From Leptolyngbya sp. ES-bin-22 (GTDB lineage: Bacteria > Cyanobacteriota > Cyanobacteriia > Leptolyngbyales > Leptolyngbyaceae), in contig JACMKO010000031.1 in assembly GCA_014380065.1 (NCBI GenBank), positions 1-46,307 of the forward strand: DNA of 46,307 nucleotides, in the 5' to 3' direction. Each line of letters starts with the position of its first letter. Position 1 is the stretch's first letter. The translations under genes and the position numbers were made by a program. Positions 25,422 through 34,676 of this stretch are shown piece after piece. The notes under the pieces were generated by a model that saw only the letters and a program-made list of their open reading frames with translations, was not told the origin of the DNA and ran no database searches.

Positions 25422-26057
25422 CTAAGGATTAGTCTCGACCAGGGCGATGAGTTTAGTTGAGATTTCAGCCAGCGGCAGCACAAAATCAACCATACCCGTG
25501 CGAATCGCCGCCTCAGGCATACTAAAAAACTGCGCGGTTGCTTGATCTTGAGCAATCACAAGCCCGCCCTGCTGTTTAATTGCTTGAATGCCCGTTGAGC
25601 CATCCTTCCCCGTGCCTGTGAGCACAACCGCGATCGCTCGCTTCCCATAGCTAGCAGCTACAGACTCAAACAGACTATCGGCAGATGGACGCACAAACCG
25701 TACCCGCGCCGACTGGGTGAGATTGAAGGTGCCGTCTGGCTTAACTAGCGTGTGGTAATTGGGTGGTGCAATGTAGATGACACCAGGGCAGAGGCGATCG
25801 CCCTGCTGGGCTGCCTGCACGGGTAGCACCGTCCGTCGAGCGAGAATATCGACCATCAGCGATCGATGATTGGGGGCAAGATGCTGCACGACTACAGTAG
25901 CGGCGGGGAAGCCAGCAGGTAGCCCCGAAAGTACCTGACTCAAAGCGTTAAGCCCTCCGGCTGAAGCTGCTAACGCCACTAGCTCAAACGCAGGTTGCTT
26001 GAGGCGATCGACTGCCTCATGGGAACGACTGGTTTCGTCAGCAGTGGAAGCATTCAC
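25422..26057 (-). CDS. CheB-type methylesterase domain protein without receiver
   Basis: A 211-residue CheB catalytic domain. The triad is visible: S32 in A-L-A-A-S-A-G-G, H59 in V-V-V-Q-H-L-A-P-N and D152 in T-G-T-G-K-D-G-S-T-G. CheB removes methyl groups from receptor glutamyl esters. The usual N-terminal receiver domain is missing, as in CheB parts of CheB/CheR sensory proteins. The GTG start at 26057 lies 6 bp after the pcrA stop codon, so it is probably cotranscribed with the helicase gene. It forms a split module with the CheR-PAS and kinase genes downstream. Confidence 0.92.
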   Translation of the reverse strand: MNASTADETSRSHEAVDRLKQPAFELVALAASAGGLNALSQVLSGLPAGFPAATVVVQHLAPNHRSLMVDILARRTVLPVQAAQQGDRLCPGVIYIAPPNYHTLVKPDGTFNLTQSARVRFVRPSADSLFESVAASYGKRAIAVVLTGTGKDGSTGIQAIKQQGGLVIAQDQATAQFFSMPEAAIRTGMVDFVLPLAEISTKLIALVETNP

Positions 26058-26063
26058 AGGTGC

Positions 26064-28421
26064 TCACTCGACCCGTTGCAGGGGCGTTAGTTTGGGATCA
26101 ACAATTTTCTGACCCATGCCTGTAAATTTGATGGCGAGGCAGATTTTGTTGCCTGCCCCAAAAATGTGCGTCACCTGACCATTGCCAAAAGCTTTATGCA
26201 CCACGCGATCGCCCACTGTCCAATCGTCCTCATGAGTATCGGGCAGTGAGGCAGTTTCAGAGGGCGTGCGGGCAGAAGCGGTAGTGCCTTTTGTCCAGCG
26301 CGTGGGAATAGCAGTGGCAACGTTAGTTTGCAGCATTTCACGGGGCAGCTCTGCCAAGAAGAGCGATGGGCTGGCAGGTTCGCGATTGCCGTATAGCCGC
26401 CGTTCGCGCGCATACGAAACAAACAACCGCTCTTGAGCACGGGTGATGCCCACATAGCAAAGGCGGCGTTCTTCTTCCAGGGCAGCAGGGTCTTCGAGCG
26501 ATCGAAAGTTGGGAAACAGCCCTTGCTCCAGCCCGACTAGAAACACGACTGGAAACTCCAGCCCCTTCGACGAGTGCAGCGTCATCAATGAGACTCGTGT
26601 GACTTCCTCTTCCAAATTATCCAGGTCAGACGACAGCGACGCGCTAGACAGAAACCCAATCAGGCTGGGATCATCCGTATTCTGCTCCTCGAATTGAAGC
26701 ACCGCGTTGTAGAGTTCGCCCACATTCTGCACACGTTCTTCGGCTTCGTCAGTGCTCTGCGTTTTCAAGTCCTGCACATAGCCCGAATCTTCCATGATGC
26801 CCTGGACGATTTCGTTGGCGGGCAGCGTGTCCAATTGCGATCGCCACTTTTGGATCATGTGCGCGAAGCTCAGCACACCTTTAGAAGAACGCCCCGCCAA
26901 CGTTTTGACCGAGGTATCGTCAATCAAAATTTCCCACAGGGGCACGTCAAGCTCCTGCGAGGCTTTCACCAGCGAATCGATCGTCGCTTTACCAATGCCG
27001 CGTCGAGGGGTATTGATCACGCGCAGCAGGCTCACGGTATCGGCAGGGTTGGCGATCGCCCTTAGGTAGCCCAGCACGTCCTTAATTTCCTTGCGATCGT
27101 AGAAGCGCAAGCCGCCCACAATTTTGTACGGCACATCATGACGCACCAGCACTTCTTCAAACGCACGGGATTGGGCGTTGGTGCGGTAGAGAATGGCAAA
27201 TTTACCCCAGTGCAGTTCGGGGTACTTCGTCTCCATCGTGCGGATTTGCTGCACGACAAATTCTGCTTCAGCCACTTCATCATCCGCGCGATAGCAGAAG
27301 ATAGCTTCACCCGCCCCGCGCGTGGGCTTTAGCACTTTGTCAATGCGCTCAGTGTTGTTTTCAATCAGGTGATTGGCAACTTCGAGGATATTTTCGGTCG
27401 ATCGGTAGTTCTCCTCTAGCTTGACCATCGTGCGCGTGTCGTCATCGGGCAGGCGATCGCCAAAGTCTTTCTGAAAGCCCATCAAAATGGTGAAGTCTGC
27501 TGCCCGGAAAGAGTAAATGGACTGATCCGCATCGCCTACCACGAAAACCGATCGATACTCCCAGTTGTCAAAGGTCTTCGTATCGTCACTATTGGTCACC
27601 AGCAGACGAATGAGATCGTACTGAGTCCGGTTTGTGTCCTGGTATTCGTCTACGAGAATGTGCCGAAAGCGGTTGTGCCAGTAGGTTCGTACCTGCTCAT
27701 TTTGGCGAAACAAGCGCACGGGCATCAAAATCAGGTCGTCAAAATCCAGCGCGTTATTCGCCACCAGCGCATCCTGGTACATGGCGTAAACATTTGCAAT
27801 CACACGACCGCGATAGTTTTGCTGCTCTCGCTCTAGATCCTGTGGCGACCAGCTCTGGTTCTTGGCGTTGCTGATGGCGAAGCGGACGGAGCGGGGATCA
27901 AACTTTTTGTCGTCCAGATTCAGCTTGTTCGTCACAATGTCTTTCACCAGACTTTGCGCGTCCGACTCATCAAAGATCGAAAAGTTGCGCTTCCAGCTCC
28001 GCCCTTTATCATCCTCAAACTTTTCGATATCGAACCGCAGAATCCGTGAGCAGAGCGCATGGAACGTGCCAATCCACAGCTCTTTGGTAATAGTCTTGTA
28101 GATTTTTGCTTTTAGCTTTGTTTGCTCGTAGGCTGGCAGCGAATCCAGCGGTTTACCAAACTGGCTGTACGCCTCGCGATCGGCAAACAGCTTTTCGATC
28201 CGCTCTTTCATTTCTCTGGCAGCCTTGTTGGTAAAGGTAACTGCCAGAATATTCTCCGGGTCAACGTGATGGGTCAACACCAGGTTGGCAATGCGAAAGG
28301 TCAACGCTCGCGTTTTGCCAGAGCCTGCCCCCGCTACAACCAGCAAGGGACCGCAGTAGTGCTCTACCGCCTGTCGCTGCGAAGGATTAAGATGTGCGAG
28401 AAATTCTGTCGTTTGTGTCAT
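26064..28421 (-). CDS. pcrA: UvrD/PcrA-type DNA helicase
   Basis: A 785-residue superfamily 1 helicase from the ATG at 28421 (M-T-Q-T-T-E-F); 23 upstream in-frame codons are unlike the family. Walker A is G-A-G-S-G-K-T, and the Walker B box reads I-L-V-D-E-Y-Q-D-T-N. Further motifs are G-D-A-D-Q-S-I-Y-S-F-R-A-A, V-S-L-M-T-L-H-S-S-K-G-L-E-F and V-G-I-T-R-A-Q-E-R-L. A C-terminal PcrA-like domain is at about 725-785 (V-V-H-K-A-F-G-N-G). It unwinds DNA 3' to 5' in nucleotide excision repair, replication restart and RecA removal. UvrD and PcrA names are used interchangeably in cyanobacteria. It is the first gene of the minus-strand group with cheB. Confidence 0.95.
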   Translation of the reverse strand: MTQTTEFLAHLNPSQRQAVEHYCGPLLVVAGAGSGKTRALTFRIANLVLTHHVDPENILAVTFTNKAAREMKERIEKLFADREAYSQFGKPLDSLPAYEQTKLKAKIYKTITKELWIGTFHALCSRILRFDIEKFEDDKGRSWKRNFSIFDESDAQSLVKDIVTNKLNLDDKKFDPRSVRFAISNAKNQSWSPQDLEREQQNYRGRVIANVYAMYQDALVANNALDFDDLILMPVRLFRQNEQVRTYWHNRFRHILVDEYQDTNRTQYDLIRLLVTNSDDTKTFDNWEYRSVFVVGDADQSIYSFRAADFTILMGFQKDFGDRLPDDDTRTMVKLEENYRSTENILEVANHLIENNTERIDKVLKPTRGAGEAIFCYRADDEVAEAEFVVQQIRTMETKYPELHWGKFAILYRTNAQSRAFEEVLVRHDVPYKIVGGLRFYDRKEIKDVLGYLRAIANPADTVSLLRVINTPRRGIGKATIDSLVKASQELDVPLWEILIDDTSVKTLAGRSSKGVLSFAHMIQKWRSQLDTLPANEIVQGIMEDSGYVQDLKTQSTDEAEERVQNVGELYNAVLQFEEQNTDDPSLIGFLSSASLSSDLDNLEEEVTRVSLMTLHSSKGLEFPVVFLVGLEQGLFPNFRSLEDPAALEEERRLCYVGITRAQERLFVSYARERRLYGNREPASPSLFLAELPREMLQTNVATAIPTRWTKGTTASARTPSETASLPDTHEDDWTVGDRVVHKAFGNGQVTHIFGAGNKICLAIKFTGMGQKIVDPKLTPLQRVE

Positions 28422-28547
28422 GAAGTGGGGCGATCGAGGAGCAATTGGCAGAGATGTTGCTCTTCTAAAGCGTATCGCATCCAACGGCAATCCCGTTAGC
28501 AGGATCAGGGACAGTCGCGTGGGGACGTTCTAAGTTGCTTCGAGATC

Positions 28548-28643
28548 TTGCTTTCTGTTTTGGGCTTTTGCTTCCTGCTTTTGAGCGTTTGCTTTCTGCT
28601 TGCGGGGTTTTGCTTCCTGGTTTTGAGCTTCTGCTTTCTGTCT
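28548..28643. repeat. 21-bp degenerate tandem repeat, about 4.5 units
   Basis: On the + strand, units of the type TTTTGCTTCCTGGTTTTGAGC repeat with a 21-bp period, alternating a TTCC and a TTTC version. They lie in the 336-bp divergent spacer between pcrA and the CNNM gene. A minus-strand frame through it encodes a K/Q/E/A repeat peptide but has no other support and is not called as a gene. Confidence 0.7.
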
Positions 28644-28742
28644 GCTCCCGCTCAAATGTATTAAATCGAATGGAAGCCTACAGCTAGGAACGGTATCATC
28701 AACAAATAACACCCTGCTTGTGTTCAATTCGGTCTAGCCTGA

Positions 28743-29885
<1,143 letters not shown>

Positions 29886-29898
29886 GATAGGCAATTTT

Positions 29899-29927
29899 GT
29901 AGGGGCATGGCAATGCCATGCCCCTAC
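29899..29927. terminator. 13-bp perfect hairpin between convergent genes
   Basis: GTAGGGGCATGGC (29899-29911) pairs with GCCATGCCCCTAC (29915-29927) across AAT. It lies just after the CNNM stop and before the convergent ABC ATPase end, a good place for a two-way terminator, although no T-run follows. Its outer arm GTAGGGGC matches the core hairpin of the 108-bp repeats, so it may be a solitary relative of that palindrome. Confidence 0.55.
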
Positions 29928-30029
29928 CCAGCGTTTGATCCGTAGCGATCGTTCTTCAAGTCGGTATAACAACCTGCCTTACAAGTTTTGACCATGCAAC
30001 CGCGACTTTAGTTGCCCAAAGCAGCCTTC

Positions 30030-30749
30030 TTACGCCGCCATGAACTGGCTGAGTTCTTGGGGCGCGAGATGCGGGTGAACCACAGCACCATCTCTGAACC
30101 AGATCACCCGATTGGTACGACGAGCCACATCTGCTTCATGCGTCACCATCACGACGGTCATACCGCTGGCGTTCAGTTCCGTAAAGATGTTGAGAATCTC
30201 CACTGTGGTGTGCGAATCCAGCGCACCCGTTGGCTCATCTGCCAGCAGCACAACAGGACGATTAACGATCGCCCGTGCAATGGCAACCCGCTGCTGTTGT
30301 CCACCCGATAGCTGAAACGGTTTGTTGTTCATACGGTTTGCCAACCCGACGCGAGTCAGCGCTTCCACCGCTCGATCGCGCCGCTCTCGATCGGGCACAC
30401 TGGCATACACCATCGGCAGCATCACGTTTTCGATCGCCGAGAGCTGCGGCAACAAATGGAACTGCTGAAACACAAACCCCAATTTGCGGTTCCGCACATG
30501 AGCCAGCGTTGTATCGTCCAACTGAGCGACATCTTCACCATCCAGGTAGTACTGTCCACGTGTGGGGCGATCGAGGCAACCAATCACATTCATCATCGTG
30601 GATTTACCCGAACCAGACGCACCCATAATGGCGCAATACTCGCCCTGCTCGACCACCAAATCAACGCCTGCCAGCGCCTGCACCTCTGTTTCACCAGCAC
30701 CGTAGATTTTGTAAATGTCTTCAAGGCGAATGATGGTGGAGGTGGGCAT
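30030..30749 (-). CDS. ABC exporter ATPase (DevA/MacB type)
   Basis: A 239-residue ATPase starting at the ATG 30749 (M-P-T-S-T-I-I-R-L-E-D-I-Y-K); the 47 upstream in-frame codons translate repetitive spacer DNA. Walker A is G-A-S-G-S-G-K-S-T-M-M-N, the signature L-S-G-G-Q-Q-Q-R-V-A-I-A-R-A-I, and Walker B V-V-L-L-A-D-E-P-T-G-A-L-D. It belongs to the LolD/MacB/DevA subfamily that drives periplasmic-adaptor exporters. It is the last gene of a minus-strand cluster MarR-HlyD-permease-ATPase. The substrate could be a lipid, peptide or drug; sequence alone does not decide. Confidence 0.93.
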   Translation of the reverse strand: MPTSTIIRLEDIYKIYGAGETEVQALAGVDLVVEQGEYCAIMGASGSGKSTMMNVIGCLDRPTRGQYYLDGEDVAQLDDTTLAHVRNRKLGFVFQQFHLLPQLSAIENVMLPMVYASVPDRERRDRAVEALTRVGLANRMNNKPFQLSGGQQQRVAIARAIVNRPVVLLADEPTGALDSHTTVEILNIFTELNASGMTVVMVTHEADVARRTNRVIWFRDGAVVHPHLAPQELSQFMAA

Positions 30750-30942
30750 GGGGGGAGAAGAAAGGATAAAGGATGAAGGATAAAAGATAAAAGTTTTGAG
30801 TTTTGGGTTTTGAGTTTTGAGTGAGGGATGAAGTGTGGAGAGAGTTTTGAGTTTGGGTTTGGGTTTCTGCTCTACTCCCATTTCTAACAACTAAAAACTA
30901 AAAACGCCTTCAGCCTTTAGCCTTCATCCTTTATCCTTTCCC
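30750..30942. repeat. Short tandem (STRR-like) repeats between exporter genes
   Basis: The 193-bp spacer between permease and ATPase is filled with degenerate 6-8 bp units: (A)AGGATAA/AGGATGA, TTTTGAG/TTTTGGG, and on the right their complement CCTTTATCCTTTAGCC. Left and right blocks are roughly complementary, so the mRNA could fold into a long imperfect stem. This resembles the short tandemly repeated repetitive sequences known in cyanobacterial spacers. Confidence 0.65.
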
Positions 30943-32160
30943 CTACGTGCTTCTCAGCGCCACGATCGGGTCGAGTTTTGCCGCCTGTCTGGCAGGCACC
31001 ACACCGAAGAATAGACCGATACCACCGGAGACACCGACTGCAAGGGCGATCGCAATCGGTGAAACGCTGGCTTTGAGGGGAGTGATGGCACCGACAGCGA
31101 GAATGCCGCCAACGCCAATCATTGTGCCGAGTAGCCCGCCAGCCGCCGAGAGAATGACGGCTTCAATCATGAACTGGATCAGGATGTCTTGTTGGGAGGC
31201 ACCAATCGCCTTGCGTAAGCCAATTTCTTGGGTACGTTCCGTAACAGACACCAGCATGATGTTCATAATGCCAATGCCGCCGACCAGAAGGGAGATGCCT
31301 GCGATCGCCGCCAGCATTGCCGTCAAACCACCCGTAATGGTGTCCACGATCGTCAGTACGTCTTTCTGAGTCTGCACCTGAAAGTCATCGTTATCCACAA
31401 TCTTGTGCCGCAAGCGCAGCAGGTTTGCGATTTGAAACTCGGCGGCGCGAATCGTGCTCTCGCTTTTGGCGGAAATTGAGATGGTGCTCACGTCCAAACC
31501 ATAGGGAGAGGTGCGTCCAGTGAGACGATAGGCGTGCGTTGTGATCGGGATGTAGGCAGTATTATCCTGGTTGCTCCCCAAAAACGACCCTTTTGCCTGC
31601 AAAACGCCAATCACCTGAAAGCTGTTGCCCTTAAGGCGAACCTGCTGACCGATGGGATCGCTATTGCCAAAGAAACGTGTCGCTAGATCTGCACCGAGGG
31701 CAACAACCTGGGTGTCACGCTTCACGTCTTGATCGCTGAGGAAGCGTCCTTTTGCCATATCAAAACTCCGCACAGAGAGAAACTCTGGCGTGGTGCCAAC
31801 CACCGAAGCACTGGTGTTGAGATTTTTATAGACGATCGTCATCACGCTCTGACGCTGCGGCGCAACTTCTTTAATGGAAGGCACTTGCACCGCGATCGCC
31901 TTGGCATCTTCCAACACGAGCGTTCTAGGTACGTCAGACGTGCGGCTACGGCCTTCAGGGTTTCCTGGCGAAACAAACAGCACGTTCGGTCCCAAGGATT
32001 CAAACTGCTCGGATGCCAGCTTTTGGGCACCCTGTCCAATACCAACCATTGCGATGACGGACGCATTGCCAATTACAATACCCAGCATCGTTAGCGCACT
32101 GCGTAATTTGTTTGCGGTTAGCGTTTTAACCGCCATCTTGCCACTTTCAAGTAAGTCCAT
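30943..32160 (-). CDS. MacB/DevC-type ABC exporter permease
   Basis: A 405-residue permease. It opens with an N-terminal helix (about 15-40, N-K-L-R-S-A-L-T-M-L-G-I-V-I-G). A periplasmic MacB_PCD domain follows (about 40-250). An FtsX domain ends the protein with three helices (about 280-395), containing L-L-V-G-G-I-G-I-M-N-I-M-L-V-S-V-T-E-R-T-Q-E-I-G-L-R-K-A-I-G-A. This is the type VII (mechanotransmission) exporter fold, which works with an ATPase dimer and a HlyD-type adaptor. Both partners are adjacent. In heterocyst formers the related DevBCA exports glycolipid; here the substrate is unknown. Confidence 0.94.
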   Translation of the reverse strand: MDLLESGKMAVKTLTANKLRSALTMLGIVIGNASVIAMVGIGQGAQKLASEQFESLGPNVLFVSPGNPEGRSRTSDVPRTLVLEDAKAIAVQVPSIKEVAPQRQSVMTIVYKNLNTSASVVGTTPEFLSVRSFDMAKGRFLSDQDVKRDTQVVALGADLATRFFGNSDPIGQQVRLKGNSFQVIGVLQAKGSFLGSNQDNTAYIPITTHAYRLTGRTSPYGLDVSTISISAKSESTIRAAEFQIANLLRLRHKIVDNDDFQVQTQKDVLTIVDTITGGLTAMLAAIAGISLLVGGIGIMNIMLVSVTERTQEIGLRKAIGASQQDILIQFMIEAVILSAAGGLLGTMIGVGGILAVGAITPLKASVSPIAIALAVGVSGGIGLFFGVVPARQAAKLDPIVALRST

Positions 32161-32280
32161 TGGGGGAAAAGCTAAAGGATGAAGGCTAAAGGCTGAATTT
32201 TTATCTTTGAGGAAAGGGAGGGACGGCTAAAAGCTAAAGGACAAATGATAAGTTTTAGCCTTTAGCCTTAGCCTTCAGAC
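32161..32280. repeat. STRR-like repeats between adaptor and permease genes
   Basis: This 120-bp spacer has the same kind of units as the next one in the operon: GCTAAAGGATGAAGGCTAAAGG on the left and the complement TTTAGCCTTTAGCCTTAGCC on the right. The two halves can pair, giving an imperfect intergenic stem on the polycistronic mRNA. Confidence 0.65.
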
Positions 32281-33630
32281 TTACTTCTGATTCACTCCTT
32301 TCGTAATGTTTTCCAGTTTCAAACCTTCGGGCAGTTCGACAAACACCTGAGTGCCTGTTTGAATGCCGCTTAAGATTTGAGTTTCGTTGCCGATCGTGGC
32401 ACCCACCACCACTAGCTGGAATTTGGGTTTGCTTTGGGCATCAGGAACAAGCACGCCCGTTTGCCCTTTATCGGTGACGATCGCCACGGTGGGTACAATC
32501 AATGCCTGTTTGAGCTGCTTGCCTAGAAACGTGAGGTCAATGTCCTTCATGCCCGATCGCAGCAGGTCTTTGCCCGTATTCAGCCCCACCCAGACTGCAA
32601 ACGTAACGACCCCTTTTTGCGTCGCGTCTTCTTCTTCAGCCTTGGGGGAAATCCGTTGCACAACGCCCTTAAAGGTCTGTTCTGGGTAGGCACCTGCCCG
32701 AATTTCAACCGTTTGCCCCAATCTAATTTGAGAGATGTCCACCTCTGGCACTTTGGCTTTCACCTCCAGGTCGCTGGCAAGGTTGGCAACATAGGTCGCT
32801 GAGGAGGTGCTGGAGGCAAAGCTAGTGGGTGCGACGAAGGCACCGGCTTCTGCGCCCGTTTGGGTGATCACACCGTCAAAGGGAGCACGAATGACTGCAT
32901 CTTCTAGCTGTACGTCAATCTTATTAAGGCTTGCCTGAGCCGCCTGTACTTGCGCCGCTGCCTGTTCCACGTCCTGAATGCGGGAGCCATTTTTCTGTTG
33001 GTTAAGCTGTTGCAAGAAGTTATTGTAACCAGCTTTTGCCTGCGCCAGATTGGCTCTGGCACTCTGCTCTTCATTCAGTACTTCGTCGAGCTTATCGCGG
33101 CTAATGGCACCGTCTGTGGAAAGCGCACGGTTGCGCTGCGATCGCTGCAATGCCAGCTCCAGCCGAGTTTGTGCAGAAGCGATTTGTGCCTTTGCCTGAG
33201 TTGCGCTTGCCTGTGCCTGGGCGATCGCTTCAGGACGATTGCCTGCCCGTAATAGCGATAGGTTTGCTTGCGCTTTCGCGAGTTCTGCCTGTGCTTGGGC
33301 GCGATCGGCTTGCAGTTCTCTGGTTTCCATCCGGGCGACGATTTGACCCTGCTTGACGCGATCGCCTCGTTGCACCGTTAGCGCTTCGAGCCGTCCTGCC
33401 GTTTTCGGATTCAGGTTTAGTTCTTTCACTGGCTGCACTTCACCGCTAGCCGTGATAATCGTTGCCGTATCTTTTGTTTGCACAGGTACAGTCAGTTGAC
33501 TAAGCGGTTGCTTTGGAGTCGTGCGAAGCAGCGGTACTGTCACTGCCGTAACGCCAACAAATCCGGCTGCTAACAGCCCGATCATCCAAGGATTTGTCTT
33601 GGTTACTTTGCCAACAAAGGGGAGTTGCAT
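32281..33630 (-). CDS. HlyD/DevB-type periplasmic adaptor
   Basis: About 449 residues from the ATG at 33630; a GTG three codons earlier at 33639 is an equal alternative, and neither has a clear Shine-Dalgarno sequence. One N-terminal membrane helix (about 14-38) is followed by a split biotinyl-lipoyl domain, a long Ala/Gln-rich coiled coil (about 95-240: R-A-Q-A-Q-A-E-L-A-K-A-Q-A-N-L) and a beta-barrel domain (I-R-A-P-F-D-G-V-I-T at about 255). The protein bridges the inner-membrane permease and an outer-membrane TolC-type channel. No TolC gene is in the window. It lies between the MarR gene and the permease gene, all on the minus strand. Confidence 0.93.
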   Translation of the reverse strand: MQLPFVGKVTKTNPWMIGLLAAGFVGVTAVTVPLLRTTPKQPLSQLTVPVQTKDTATIITASGEVQPVKELNLNPKTAGRLEALTVQRGDRVKQGQIVARMETRELQADRAQAQAELAKAQANLSLLRAGNRPEAIAQAQASATQAKAQIASAQTRLELALQRSQRNRALSTDGAISRDKLDEVLNEEQSARANLAQAKAGYNNFLQQLNQQKNGSRIQDVEQAAAQVQAAQASLNKIDVQLEDAVIRAPFDGVITQTGAEAGAFVAPTSFASSTSSATYVANLASDLEVKAKVPEVDISQIRLGQTVEIRAGAYPEQTFKGVVQRISPKAEEEDATQKGVVTFAVWVGLNTGKDLLRSGMKDIDLTFLGKQLKQALIVPTVAIVTDKGQTGVLVPDAQSKPKFQLVVVGATIGNETQILSGIQTGTQVFVELPEGLKLENITKGVNQK

Positions 33631-33723
33631 GGGAGGCACGATGGTTAGAGAGTAGTGCGTGGATTGAAACGTAGCCAGTTAAGCTTGTGGTCTGTGAAAA
33701 GAAAGATATCAACGCATGACCCA

Positions 33724-34272
33724 TTAACTGAGTCGTGCTGGCTCATCGACTGCTGCTTGTACGCCTTGAGGCTGCCGCCGCTCCCAGCGTTCCATCATCA
33801 GCGGTAGTTCTTGTTCCAAGAAAGCATGAACACCCTGCATTTCTTCTAGCCGTTGACGTAGGTGTGGAGTATTGCTGTCAATCAGCGTCAGTCCCTGCTC
33901 AGCAATCTCGCGAAACGTCTTAATTTGCGTAATGCGTTGCTTTGTTAGCTCAGCCCAGGCATTGGGTTTAATACGAAAGTAATCTCGACGCTGACCGGGA
34001 AGGCTGGTGCGTTCGATTAAACCGATTTGCATGAGCAGGCGCGTCATGGTACTGATCGAACCTTTGCTCGCTTGCAGCACCTCTGCCAGCTCACTGGGTG
34101 ATTGATGCGGTGGGTTAGAAATCAACAGCCAGCCCAGAATGCGCCCTGCCATACGCGGCAAGCCAACCAGCTCAAACGAGAGTCCGACCGTTTCGATAAA
34201 TTGCTGGTGTTCGAGCTGTGCAGTCGGCTTCATCAAGATTGAGTCAGGCTTCAGCGGGAATGTTGCACTCAT
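33724..34272 (-). CDS. MarR/GbsR-family transcriptional regulator
   Basis: A 182-residue protein with a winged helix-turn-helix at about 58-115 (S-P-S-E-L-A-E-V-L-Q-A-S-K-G-S-I-S-T-M-T-R-L-L-M-Q-I-G-L-I-E-R). The wing G-Q-R-R-D-Y-F-R-I follows, and then helices for dimerisation. The G-R-I-L-G-W-L-L-I-S-N-P-P region is typical of GbsR/MarR relatives. It stands first in the exporter cluster, 93 bp before the adaptor, so it is a likely local regulator of the exporter. Three TTAGTT/AACTAA half-sites lie just upstream of its start and may be its operator. The ligand is unknown. Confidence 0.9.
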   Translation of the reverse strand: MSATFPLKPDSILMKPTAQLEHQQFIETVGLSFELVGLPRMAGRILGWLLISNPPHQSPSELAEVLQASKGSISTMTRLLMQIGLIERTSLPGQRRDYFRIKPNAWAELTKQRITQIKTFREIAEQGLTLIDSNTPHLRQRLEEMQGVHAFLEQELPLMMERWERRQPQGVQAAVDEPARLS

Positions 34273-34278
34273 GGCTAC

Positions 34279-34314
34279 AAACTAACACAATTAGTTTAGT
34301 CATTACTGAACTAA
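34279..34314 (-). promoter_or_regulatory. Candidate operator for the MarR/GbsR regulator
   Basis: Three half-sites alternate in direction: AAACTAA (34279-34285), TTAGTTT (34291-34297) and AACTAA (34309-34314). The first two form a perfect 7-bp inverted repeat with a 5-bp spacer. The second and third form a 10-bp inverted repeat (TTAGTTTAGT/ACTGAACTAA) with one mismatch. They sit 7-42 bp before the start codon of the regulator gene, as expected for autoregulation. Confidence 0.55.
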
Positions 34315-34676
34315 GGGAATATTCTAAAAGGCTCAGACCGTTCTGTTTGCTCTGTTACACATTGTCGGTACTAAGGGCATCTTTCCCTATTAGTCGTGCT
34401 TTCAGCGTTGTCTAGTCGCTTTCAGCCGATCGTGTTTGGGTATGATAGATACGTTCGTCTTGCTGCCTGCCGATCGCCCATGTTAAGACTGAGTTCTTAA
34501 CGTTAAATGCCTCCTTCATGGAAGCATTTGACTCCATGCATCGCAGGCTCAAATACCCGTTCGTATGCTTTTTTTGTAAACATTGCGCAAACCTTTCGGA
34601 TTAGTCCACGGCTTCGATGCATTCAGTACAATATGCTGACCGATGCAATCGTGCGCTCAGACCGAGTTTAAAGCCT
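34315..34676. other. Divergent spacer between the MarR gene and the unknown gene
   Basis: Besides the half-sites next to the MarR gene, this spacer holds a 10-bp hairpin with one mismatch at 34505-34529 (AAATGCCTCC/GGAAGCATTT, loop TTCAT). The hairpin is about 150 bp before the start of the downstream gene and has no T-run. No coding sequence was recognised. Confidence 0.45.

Noticed and set aside
28530-28727. 65-residue frame with K/Q/E/A repeats
   Set aside because: It is the translation of a 21-bp tandem repeat in a divergent spacer, with no ribosome site or family match.
30030-33639. Naming the exporter devBCA
   Set aside because: The three-part layout fits, but MacAB-type exporters look the same and the window gives no sign of heterocyst glycolipid genes.
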